Shown one piece after another: positions 8,161 through 15,193 of a stretch of DNA of 64,000 nt; position 1 is the first letter of the stretch; each line of letters opens with the position of its first letter. The notes below the pieces were generated by a model, which saw nothing but the letters and a program-made list of their open reading frames with translations, searched no databases and was not told the origin of the DNA. The DNA is taken from positions 1 to 64,000 of the forward strand of contig CALAJQ010000018.1 in assembly GCA_937922785.1 (NCBI GenBank), in the 5' to 3' direction. The stretch comes from an uncultured Acidimicrobiales bacterium (GTDB lineage Bacteria; Actinomycetota; Acidimicrobiia; Acidimicrobiales; SZUA-35). The translations under genes and the position numbers were made by a program.

Positions 8161-9492
8161 GTGAGGTTTACTACCGGCGAACTTGCAGCAATCCTTGAAG
8201 GTGACCACGGAGGCGTTGATTCCACCGTGGCTGGAGTGTCGATCGATTCCCGATCTGTACATCCAGGGCAACTCTTCGTGGCGCTCGTGGCTGAACGCGA
8301 CGGGCACGATTTCATCTCGACCGCACTGAAGGGTGGAGCCTCGGCCTACCTGCATAGTCGGCCCGGCAACTGGGGAGGAGCGGGTGTGCTTGTGCGCGAC
8401 ACCAAGGTTGCTCTGGCCGCCATCGGTGCAGCTAGTCGAAAACGTCTCATGGCCTCCACGGTTATTGGCGTTACCGGCAGCGTCGGCAAGACTTCGGTGA
8501 AAGATCTGATTGCTGCGGCGTGCTCGGGTGTTCGCAAGACTCATGCCAACGTTGCATCGTTTAACAACGAACTTGGCCTGCCCATAACGCTGGCCAACGC
8601 GCCGGCTGATACCGAGGTGGCTGTGCTTGAGATGGGCGCCCGCGGCATCGGCCACGTGCAAGAACTGTGCAAAATCGCTCGTCCGAACGTTGGTCTGATC
8701 ACAAAGATCGCCGCTGCGCACACCGAGTTGTTTGGCACTTTGGATCAAGTAGCGCAGGCGAAGGGCGAACTAATCGAGTGTCTCCCCGTAGACGGAACAG
8801 CGATCTTGAACGCCGAAGACAGCTATGCCATGAGAGCCGCAACTCGGACTCGAGCTCAGGTGATGACCTTCGGGCTGGCCCATGGTGACGTGCGCGCAAC
8901 TGACATTGTTGTGGGACCCGACTTGCGACCGCAGTTCCGCCTAATGACCCCCGACGGCTCATTTGATTTGCAGCTTGCTGCCGCTGGCGCTCATATGGCT
9001 GGCAACGCCGCGGCCGCAGTTGCGGCGGCAATTGCCGCCGGTGTTTCGGTGCCGGATGCAATCGAGGGCATTGCCAAGGCCGAGCTTTCGCCTCTCCGAA
9101 TGCAGGTCGAACACACGCCGACTGGTGCAGTTGTTATCAACGACGCCTATAACGCGAACCCGACTTCGATGAGGGCTGCGCTCAACGCGCTGGCTTCGAC
9201 CGATGCGGGGCGAAAGGTCGCTGTGCTGGGAGTCATGGCCGAGCTAGGTGACGGCGCTGACGATGAGCATCGTGCAATTGCCACCGAAGCCACCGAGGCT
9301 GGAGTCGAGGTTCTAGCGGTTAACTGTGAGGCATACGGATCTGGAGTGCTTCACGTGCCCGACATCGGCGAAGCAATTGCAGCCCTTGGCTCAATTGGCG
9401 AAGGTGACGCGGTGTTAGTGAAAGGCTCGCGGGTAGCAGCGTTGGAACGCTTCGCAGCTGTGCTCACCGCTGGCACACAGTCTGATGGCTAA
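8161..9492 (+). CDS. murF: UDP-N-acetylmuramoyl-tripeptide--D-alanyl-D-alanine ligase
   Basis: 443 residues. It adds D-Ala-D-Ala to the UDP-MurNAc tripeptide. The N-terminus MRFTTGELAAILEGDHGG fits MurF, with SIDSRSVHPGQLFVAL following as the uridine-binding part. The P-loop reads GVTGSVGKTSVKD, followed by SFNNELGLPITL, EMGARGIGHV and the C-terminal VINDAYNANPTSM and VLGVMAELGDGADDEH. GTG at 8161 is preferred over ATG at 8119 because the latter overlaps the ddl -10 and adds residues MurF lacks. It is divergent from ddl and overlaps menA by 8 nt, so murF and menA are probably co-transcribed. Confidence 0.94.
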   Translation: MRFTTGELAAILEGDHGGVDSTVAGVSIDSRSVHPGQLFVALVAERDGHDFISTALKGGASAYLHSRPGNWGGAGVLVRDTKVALAAIGAASRKRLMASTVIGVTGSVGKTSVKDLIAAACSGVRKTHANVASFNNELGLPITLANAPADTEVAVLEMGARGIGHVQELCKIARPNVGLITKIAAAHTELFGTLDQVAQAKGELIECLPVDGTAILNAEDSYAMRAATRTRAQVMTFGLAHGDVRATDIVVGPDLRPQFRLMTPDGSFDLQLAAAGAHMAGNAAAAVAAAIAAGVSVPDAIEGIAKAELSPLRMQVEHTPTGAVVINDAYNANPTSMRAALNALASTDAGRKVAVLGVMAELGDGADDEHRAIATEATEAGVEVLAVNCEAYGSGVLHVPDIGEAIAALGSIGEGDAVLVKGSRVAALERFAAVLTAGTQSDG

Positions 9493-10384
9493 CACCACCG
9501 ACTCTGGCGCCCCAGCTGGGAACAAATGGCTAGTTGGCGCTCGCCCAAAAACTCTGCCCGCGGCAGTTGTGCCAGTGGCGGTGGGAACCGCAGCGGCGGT
9601 TGGCATCGAATCGATAATCTGGTGGCGGGCTGGTGCGGCCCTGATTGTGTCACTGGCACTTCAGATCGCAACCAACTACGTGAACGACTACGCCGACGGC
9701 GACAGAGGCACTGACTCAGAGAACAGAGTTGGCCCAGTTCGGCTAGTTGGTTCTGGCATGGCGAGCTCTAGCGACGTCAAGAAGGCCGCTGCGCTGGCCT
9801 TTGCGGTTGCCGGAGTGTTTGGCGCTGCGCTTGCCTTTGCAGTGGGTCCCGAGCTCTTTGTTGTGGGCATCTTCTCGATGGTCGCGGGCTGGGCTTACAC
9901 CGGTGGGCCGAAACCTTACGGCTATCTCGGTCTGGGTGAAGTCATGGTCTTCATCTTCTTCGGTTTGGTTGCAACGGTGGGTTCCACTTACGTTCAAACC
10001 GAGTCAGTCACGGCCTTGTCGTTGCTAGTTTCGGTGCCGGTTGGCTTGCTGGCTGTGGCTCTGTTGGCGGTTAACAATCTGCGAGACATCGCCGGCGACA
10101 CAGTTTCAGGAAAGCGGACTCTGGCCGTGATGGCAGGTGATTCTGTTACTCGGACAGCCTTTTTGGGCCTATTTCTGATAATTGGGGCGACAATTGCAGC
10201 AGCGGGGTTCTCACGGCCTCCTGCGGTCATCGCCCTAGCCGGACTTTTGGCTGCAATAGTGCCTATTCGCGCTGTGTTGGGTGGCGCTTCCAAGGGCGAT
10301 CTCATACCGGTGTTGGGTCAAGTGGGGCGGGTCCAGCTGGTTGTGGGCTTGCTTTTGGCCCTAGGCCTAGCAATTGGTGCTTAA
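9485..10384 (+). CDS. menA: 1,4-dihydroxy-2-naphthoate polyprenyltransferase
   Basis: 299 residues of the UbiA superfamily. It attaches a polyprenyl chain to 1,4-dihydroxy-2-naphthoate in the membrane to give demethylmenaquinone. The N-terminal WLVGARPKTLPAA is typical of MenA. The first Asp-rich prenyl-diphosphate site is NYVNDYADGDRGTDSENRVGP, and the second is NNLRDIAGDTVSGKRTLAV, near residue 200. Between them are about eight hydrophobic segments. The ATG overlaps the end of murF. Its presence implies menaquinone respiration; no other men gene is in the window. Confidence 0.93.
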   Translation: MANTTDSGAPAGNKWLVGARPKTLPAAVVPVAVGTAAAVGIESIIWWRAGAALIVSLALQIATNYVNDYADGDRGTDSENRVGPVRLVGSGMASSSDVKKAAALAFAVAGVFGAALAFAVGPELFVVGIFSMVAGWAYTGGPKPYGYLGLGEVMVFIFFGLVATVGSTYVQTESVTALSLLVSVPVGLLAVALLAVNNLRDIAGDTVSGKRTLAVMAGDSVTRTAFLGLFLIIGATIAAAGFSRPPAVIALAGLLAAIVPIRAVLGGASKGDLIPVLGQVGRVQLVVGLLLALGLAIGA

Positions 10385-10415
10385 TCGCACGCCATTTCTT
10401 GCCGATCTGAACTAG

Positions 10416-11324
10416 GTGGCTGGTGAAACTGACTTCGGTTCAATGAATCGAACGCAAACAATTTCTAAGACAAAGAGCTCCGGCGGTCCATCGCGCATCA
10501 AGAACCGGCGCCAAGACAAGATCGTGTCAATGATCGACGGATACGACTCCTCGATCACGCCCGCCGCTGCTATTCGCAACGTCACTTTGATGTGGATGAT
10601 CCCAGCAATTGGTTGGATACTCATCGGAATGGGTGCAGTCGCGGCCCGAGAGCCATCGAACATGGCCAACCACGATGAACTAGTTGGCGCCGTCGAGATG
10701 GCCAGCGCGTTGCTGCTAGGTGTGACGTTTGTGTTCGCAACAATCTGGGCCGTTAAGACATATTCGAACATTCGCAAGCTGGGTAAGAAGCCGGGAATCG
10801 GATTCGGCAAGTTCTTCCAGAAGCAGATCTTTTCGATGGTGGCAATCGCAATCGGAACAATTGGCTACTTCGCCGTCGAAGAATATGAGTCGACTTTCAT
10901 AACCCTGATTCTTCTGGGCTTGGCTGCTGTCATTCCTCTGTTCTCGCTTGAGGGTATGAAGATGTTCTGGCGAACATCGAGCCCGCCGATCGGACTTGAA
11001 GACGCCCTCCCTCATGGAGCGCTCATAGGCTTCGGCTCTGTGATTGCCCACTTGGCTGCGTTACGGTTCATCGTTCTTGGAAGCAGTCTCGTTGAGTTTT
11101 CAAACACTGCGTTTGTAATGATCTTTGCCGGTGTTTCCCTGGGTTCCGCCGCCTTTTTCTTGGCTCCGCTTTATGCCAAGGTCTCGATCCGCCAGGAAGA
11201 TCGCCTTGCCGCAATCATCTCAAATGTTGACGCTGATGCTGAAGCTTCGGCCAAGCCGGTTACCAACGAACAAATCAACGAAGCCTGGCAGTCCAGCGAA
11301 CAACTAGTCAGCTTCGACTACTAG
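10416..11324 (+). CDS. Hypothetical multi-pass membrane protein
   Basis: 302 residues, not recognised. The first 45 or so are polar and basic. About six hydrophobic segments follow (around WMIPAIGWILIGMGAVAA, ALLLGVTFVFATIWAV, FSMVAIAIGTIGYFAV, FITLILLGLAAVIPLF, LIGFGSVIAHLAAL and FVMIFAGVSLGSAAFF). The C-terminal 50 residues are polar and acidic. The start is taken at GTG 10416; ATG at 10442 would be out of frame. It follows menA by 31 bp on the same strand, and a palindromic repeat begins immediately after its stop codon. No function is proposed. Confidence 0.7.
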   Translation: MAGETDFGSMNRTQTISKTKSSGGPSRIKNRRQDKIVSMIDGYDSSITPAAAIRNVTLMWMIPAIGWILIGMGAVAAREPSNMANHDELVGAVEMASALLLGVTFVFATIWAVKTYSNIRKLGKKPGIGFGKFFQKQIFSMVAIAIGTIGYFAVEEYESTFITLILLGLAAVIPLFSLEGMKMFWRTSSPPIGLEDALPHGALIGFGSVIAHLAALRFIVLGSSLVEFSNTAFVMIFAGVSLGSAAFFLAPLYAKVSIRQEDRLAAIISNVDADAEASAKPVTNEQINEAWQSSEQLVSFDY

Positions 11325-11429
11325 GCCGTTCCCCGGCCACGGAGGCCGCGTTGGTCGCGGTCCACCGGTCGGGTCGCCGGCGACAAGGCCGTTCCCCGGC
11401 CACGGAGGCCGCGTTGGTCACGGTCCACC
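11325..11429 (+). repeat. Two copies of a dispersed palindromic repeat (locus A)
   Basis: Two 42-bp units (11325-11366 and 11388-11429), 63 bp apart start to start, differ by a single base (TTGGTCGCGG versus TTGGTCACGG). Each carries the core GCCGTTCCCCGGCCAC followed by GGAGGCCGC, in which CGGCC-ACGGA-GGCCG forms a stem-loop. The first unit starts directly after the stop codon of the upstream membrane-protein gene. Related units lie at 18140-18265 and, on the other strand, at 42728-42754. Confidence 0.85.
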
Positions 11430-11449
11430 CACCCCGAAATTTCTGCCCC

Positions 11450-11499
11450 AGGTGACAATTAGTGTCACCCCCAGCAGACAGAAGGCGCAATTGTCACCT
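11450..11499. promoter_or_regulatory. Nested GGTGACA inverted repeats upstream of the J-domain gene
   Basis: AGGTGACAATT (11450-11460) and AATTGTCACCT (11489-11499) are an 11-bp perfect inverted repeat. The first arm also pairs with TGTCACC at 11463-11469 across ATTAG. Three half-sites of the same GGTGACA word within 50 bp look like an operator for a dimeric regulator, or a small hairpin. It lies about 70-115 bp upstream of the inferred -10 of the J-domain gene. Confidence 0.45.
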
Positions 11500-11577
11500 A
11501 CAGCTGACATTTGCCACGTGCGATAGCGGATCCGTTCGGTGATGGGTGAAGTGGGTTGATGGCTCTAACCTGTGGCG

Positions 11578-12267
11578 GTGGCCTCTAGCTCGCCTTCGGT
11601 GGCAGATCACTACAAGATCTTGGGCGTTGCTCCAAGTGCTGATGCTGAGTCGATCCGTCGCGCCTATCACGAAGAGGCGCGGCGCTGGCACCCTGACGGA
11701 TTCTCGGGTCGCTCAGCTGCAGAACTAGCCGAGGCCGAAGCATCGATGCGTTCAGTGAACGAAGCGTGGCGAGTGCTGGGCGACAAGACGCGACGGGCAG
11801 AGTTCGACCGAATGCGAACTCGCGGCACAACTACACCCAGTAGCGGTGGCATCAATATCCAAGACGATGTGATCAGGATTGACCCTCGGTTGCTCGATCC
11901 AGAGTTCCTAGCGGCCCGTCGCCGCAATTCTGAAGCAGAGATCGCCAACGGTTCGGCCGCGGTTTTGAGAGCGACACCTTGGCTGGCCATGATGGGTCTT
12001 CTCGTCGCGATCTTCATCTTCACCGCGTTTGCCCGAGAGCCTTCAGCCCCGCCGCCCTCCACCGTCCCCGGTCCTGGGTTGGGGGTGGAGGCTAATGCGT
12101 GTGTTCGGATTGCAACCGGGCCGTCGCTTCTGGCTGTCCCGTGTGACGGCGGCGCGCTGTATGACGGGCGTGTCATTGGCGCCCGTTTTGAAGACGGGGT
12201 CTGTCCGGTTGGCACGATCCGGGAAGTGCCTCTGACACCCAACAAGATCGCCTGTCTAGGAACCTAA
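11578..12267 (+). CDS. Membrane-anchored J-domain (DnaJ-like) protein
   Basis: About 229 residues. An N-terminal J domain of roughly 65 residues (DHYKILGVAPSAD to TRRAEFDRMR) contains the intact HPD tripeptide in RRWHPDG, needed to stimulate Hsp70 ATPase. A linker leads to a single transmembrane segment (WLAMMGLLVAIFIFTAFA, about 135-152). The last 75 residues lie on the far side of the membrane and contain four Cys, including CVRIATGPSLLAVPCDGG. There is no Gly/Phe region or zinc finger, so it is not DnaJ proper. Two in-frame GTGs exist (11572 and 11578). TAACCT at 11566-11571 sits 6 nt before the second, which favours a leaderless start there. Confidence 0.8.
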   Translation: MASSSPSVADHYKILGVAPSADAESIRRAYHEEARRWHPDGFSGRSAAELAEAEASMRSVNEAWRVLGDKTRRAEFDRMRTRGTTTPSSGGINIQDDVIRIDPRLLDPEFLAARRRNSEAEIANGSAAVLRATPWLAMMGLLVAIFIFTAFAREPSAPPPSTVPGPGLGVEANACVRIATGPSLLAVPCDGGALYDGRVIGARFEDGVCPVGTIREVPLTPNKIACLGT

Positions 12268-12278
12268 TATTCACCGTT

Positions 12279-12320
12279 CTGGCTGTCGCCACGACCGAAT
12301 CCGGTTCTCGGTGCAGCCAG
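12279..12320. terminator. Hairpin between convergent genes
   Basis: CTGGCTG (12279-12285) and CAGCCAG (12314-12320) are perfect inverted arms, with ACCG-AATC-CGGT nested between them. It lies in the 59-bp gap between the ends of the J-domain gene and the HAD-VOC gene, where a shared terminator is expected. No U-run follows on either strand. Confidence 0.4.
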
Positions 12321-12326
12321 TTCGGG

Positions 12327-13424
12327 TTAAGTGGTGGCGAAGACCTGGTTTTCGTCAACAAAAGCCTTGAACTCTAGAGCGTTGCCGGAAGGGTCTAACA
12401 GGAAGCAGGTCCGCTGTTCTCCAACCTCGCCTTCGAACCTCGTTTGAGGTTCGATCACGAACTGGGTGTCGTGTTGGCGCAGTCTTGCAACCAGGGCGTC
12501 CCAGCCCTCTACCGTTAGCAACAGCCCGAAATGGCGGGCTGGCACGTCCTCTCCATCGACCGGGTTAGTGGCAGCTGCCTGGACGCCGGCTGGCACATGG
12601 TGGGCAACAATTTGGTGCCCGAACAGATCGAAGTCGACCCAGGCGTCTGAGCTTCGACCTTCGCTACAGCCAAGGACTGTGCCGTAAAAGTGACGGGCAG
12701 CGTCAAGGTCATCCACCTCAAAGGCCAAGTGGAACCGAGGCCGGACTAGTGACGGATAGAGGCCACCTGAGCCAAGGCGATCAATAACCCCAGCGTCGAG
12801 ATCGGTCATCCAGCTCAACACAGCATCGGCAAGCCCGAATCGAACGTCTGTCATGTCGTGGCTTGCGGGTACAGCGATGACAGTCATGCCTGCGGCCTTG
12901 GCTGATACACAGCCGGTGACCGAGTCTTCAAAGACAAGGCAGTCGTTCGGGTCAACGCCCAACATCGCGGCAGTTTGGAGATAGGGCATCGGATGAGGTT
13001 TGCCGTACTGGTCATGTTCCGCGGAGTGGACCACGTCAAACCGGTCAGTGATTCCAAGAGAGCCGACGATTGCTTCGATCATTCGCGAGTCAGACGAGGA
13101 ACACAAACCGACTTTCATCCCAAGCTCCGCAGCCAAATCCAGCGCGTCCATAACACCGGCAAGCGGCTCGATGTTGCGGCTCAGCTCGATAACACGATCA
13201 ATTACCTTGTCCGCGACCTCATCCGGAGTAGGCGAGCTACCCCAGTTAAACCGACCATGCCAGATACGGGCAACGTCGCGCATTCGGATCCCCATCGTGG
13301 CATCAAAGTCAGCATCGGTAAGGGGAATCCCCAGCTCAGCGACGGCTTCTCGCTCGGCGATGCGCCACAACGATTCCGTTTCAGCGAGCAAACCGTCCAT
13401 GTCAAAGATCCACGAATTAAACAT
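12327..13424 (-). CDS. HAD phosphatase fused to a VOC (glyoxalase-like) domain
   Basis: 365 residues from ATG 13424. Residues 1-215 are a HAD hydrolase of the beta-phosphoglucomutase/2-deoxyglucose-6-phosphatase group: motif I FDMDGLLAETESLW, motif II CSSSD, a Lys in GKPHPMPY, and motif IV CLVFEDSVTGCVSAKAAG. Residues from about 240 form a VOC domain: FHLAFEVDDLDAARHFYGTVLG, then ARHFGLLLTV and FLLDPSGNALEFKAF, giving the usual His, His and Glu metal ligands. The longer frame upstream is ignored because TACAGT lies 7 nt before ATG 13424. HAD proteins hydrolyse sugar or other phosphates, while VOC domains bind a metal and small carbonyl or aromatic substrates. I cannot name a joint substrate. 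Divergent from an amidase 27 bp away. Confidence 0.85.
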   Translation of the reverse strand: MFNSWIFDMDGLLAETESLWRIAEREAVAELGIPLTDADFDATMGIRMRDVARIWHGRFNWGSSPTPDEVADKVIDRVIELSRNIEPLAGVMDALDLAAELGMKVGLCSSSDSRMIEAIVGSLGITDRFDVVHSAEHDQYGKPHPMPYLQTAAMLGVDPNDCLVFEDSVTGCVSAKAAGMTVIAVPASHDMTDVRFGLADAVLSWMTDLDAGVIDRLGSGGLYPSLVRPRFHLAFEVDDLDAARHFYGTVLGCSEGRSSDAWVDFDLFGHQIVAHHVPAGVQAAATNPVDGEDVPARHFGLLLTVEGWDALVARLRQHDTQFVIEPQTRFEGEVGEQRTCFLLDPSGNALEFKAFVDENQVFATT

Positions 13425-13451
13425 CGCTGCAACTGTAGCTAAGTTAGACAG
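13425..13451. promoter_or_regulatory. Compact divergent promoters for the HAD-VOC and amidase genes
   Basis: The whole intergenic region is 27 bp. TACAGT on the minus strand (13437-13432) ends 7 nt before the HAD-VOC ATG, and TAAGTT on the plus strand (13440-13445) ends 6 nt before the amidase ATG. The two -10 elements are 2 bp apart, so each -35 region would lie inside the opposite coding sequence. Confidence 0.45.
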
Positions 13452-14849
13452 ATGGACTTCCGACAGCACGATGTGGGCGATCTGGCATCAAAGGTTAGGC
13501 AACGCCAGATTTCAGCGAGAGAACTAATAGGTTCGGCCCTTGAGCGCATCGATCAACTGAATGGCGACATCAACGCGTTCGTTTGCACCGACGCTGAGGC
13601 CGCCATGGCGGCCGCCACCGAAATCGATCAGCGAATCGTCTCCGGCGATTCGATAGGTCCTCTCGCCGGCATTCCGATCGGAGTGAAAGATCTAGAAGAC
13701 GCCATTGGACTTCCGACGCGTTATGGCTCGGTGCTGTCTAGCGATGAGCCTGCGGAAACCGACTCGGTACTAGTGGCCAGACTTCGAGCGGCCGGCTGTG
13801 TCATTGTTGGCAAGACGACCACGCCGGAGTACGGACACAAAGGTGTCACTGAGTCGCCCTTGACTGGCAACACCTCGAACCCTTGGAACTATGCCCGCAG
13901 CTCGGGAGGGTCATCCGGCGGATCGGGCGCGGCGCTAGCTTCGGGCATGGTGCCTTTGGCCACCGGATCAGATGGCGGTGGGTCGATCCGCTTGCCCGCG
14001 GCGGCGTGCGGGCTGTCGGCGATCAAGACAACTCAAGGCCGCGTGCCAAATGGGGGAGTGAATCCTCCGGGGTCTGGAATATGTTCGGTCAAGGGCCCGA
14101 TGACCCGGACCACAGCTGATGCTGCATTTGCGCTCGACGTTTGTGTCGGGCCTCACCCGACCGATCCTTTTTCGCTGCCTCGTTCGGGGGCGCCGTGGTA
14201 TGAAGCAGTGTCGGTTGCGAGGCTGCCCGCTCGTGTCGCCTGGGCGCCAACCATGGGTTACGCCAATCCAGACCGGGAGATTTTGTCGATCTGCAGCGAG
14301 GCGATCGATCGAATGGCAGCAGCCGGGGTCGACGTGTTGCCAGTGGAAACCGTTTGGGACGAAGATCCGGTCGCCCCGTGGTTCACGATGTGGGCCGCTA
14401 ACCGCGCTCGCACACTTGGTCACTTGATCGGGACGCCGGAGTTTGACTCGATTGACCCGTCACTTCAGTTCCAAACCGAAGCCGGAATGAAGATGTCCGC
14501 CATTGACTACGCCCTGGCTGTGGATGCGGTTCACAATCTGAACCTTGCCTTGGAGGACGTCTTTATAAACGCTCCGCTGCTGATTACTCCAACGTGTGCG
14601 GGCCACACGCCGTTCCACGGAGCAGACGGCACTATCAACGGCACCGAGGAACTTGGCTGGGTTAGTTACACCTACGGATTCAACATGACCCGTAATCCGG
14701 CAGCGTCGATCAACTGCGGTTTTACTGCCGACGGCATGCCGGTTGGCCTCCAGATAGTCGGGCGCCAGCTTGATGATGTTGCTGTTCTACAGGCAATGGC
14801 CAGCCTCGAGAAGCTGCTGGACGCCAATAGGTCTGCTGTGTTGCCATAG
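13452..14849 (+). CDS. Amidase (amidase signature family)
   Basis: 465 residues. The catalytic Ser-cisSer-Lys triad is visible: Lys in IPIGVKDLEDA, cis-Ser in the Gly/Ser-rich ARSSGGSSGGSGAAL, and the nucleophile Ser in GSDGGGSIRLPAA. It hydrolyses an amide; the family includes GatA, but no gatB or gatC is near and the C-terminus (NMTRNPAASINCGFT then GMPVGLQIVG) fits a stand-alone amidase. The substrate is unknown. The ATG lies 6 nt after TAAGTT, consistent with a leaderless mRNA. Confidence 0.9.
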   Translation: MDFRQHDVGDLASKVRQRQISARELIGSALERIDQLNGDINAFVCTDAEAAMAAATEIDQRIVSGDSIGPLAGIPIGVKDLEDAIGLPTRYGSVLSSDEPAETDSVLVARLRAAGCVIVGKTTTPEYGHKGVTESPLTGNTSNPWNYARSSGGSSGGSGAALASGMVPLATGSDGGGSIRLPAAACGLSAIKTTQGRVPNGGVNPPGSGICSVKGPMTRTTADAAFALDVCVGPHPTDPFSLPRSGAPWYEAVSVARLPARVAWAPTMGYANPDREILSICSEAIDRMAAAGVDVLPVETVWDEDPVAPWFTMWAANRARTLGHLIGTPEFDSIDPSLQFQTEAGMKMSAIDYALAVDAVHNLNLALEDVFINAPLLITPTCAGHTPFHGADGTINGTEELGWVSYTYGFNMTRNPAASINCGFTADGMPVGLQIVGRQLDDVAVLQAMASLEKLLDANRSAVLP

Positions 14850-14924
14850 CGGGTCGGCCTGTCACAAAGCAGGACTTTTGCGAAAAACCTCACATGACTG
14901 AGCCATCGTGCCGATTGAGTTGTT

Positions 14925-15140
14925 GTGTCCGAAACAACTCCGGCGAATGCAACCGTGGCTACTACCGCTGCGCTTCAAGCTCCCGTGCAGCGCGCCATGC
15001 GCTACCGGCGGGTCGGCTTGAGAATGAGCTGCCTAAGTTGTGAAGTTGCATGGACGGGCGCCATCGAAACCCAGTGTTGGGTATGCGACGGCCCAGGAGT
15101 CCCCGGACCGCCACCGTCGATCTACCCCGACATCGACTAG
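14925..15140 (+). CDS. Small zinc-ribbon protein
   Basis: 71 residues, not recognised. Four Cys in two pairs, MSCLSC (near 41-46) and CWVC (near 58-61), about 15 residues apart, form a likely zinc ribbon. The first 30 residues are Ala/Thr-rich and probably disordered, and the tail is Pro/Gly-rich. GTG start with no clear Shine-Dalgarno. It stands alone between an amidase gene and the convergent leuS. A zinc-dependent structural or nucleic-acid-binding role is possible but not shown. Confidence 0.6.
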   Translation: MSETTPANATVATTAALQAPVQRAMRYRRVGLRMSCLSCEVAWTGAIETQCWVCDGPGVPGPPPSIYPDID

Positions 15141-15151
15141 CTGAATTGGTT

Positions 15152-15190
15152 GGGCCTCGGTCTCAGCCTGGGCCCACTTAGGCGAGGCCC
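15152..15190. terminator. Bidirectional hairpin between convergent genes
   Basis: GGGCCTCG (15152-15159) and CGAGGCCC (15183-15190) are perfect 8-bp arms around a 23-nt loop. The element fills the gap between the end of the small zinc-ribbon gene and the end of leuS, where a shared terminator is expected. No U-tract is present. Confidence 0.55.
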
Positions 15191-15193
15191 TGG

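Noticed and set aside
8113-8748. Long N-terminal extension of ddl and ATG 8119 start for murF
   Set aside because: The extension is antisense to murF and unlike any ligase. ATG 8119 overlaps the ddl -10 and lengthens MurF beyond its fold; GTG 8161 fits both.
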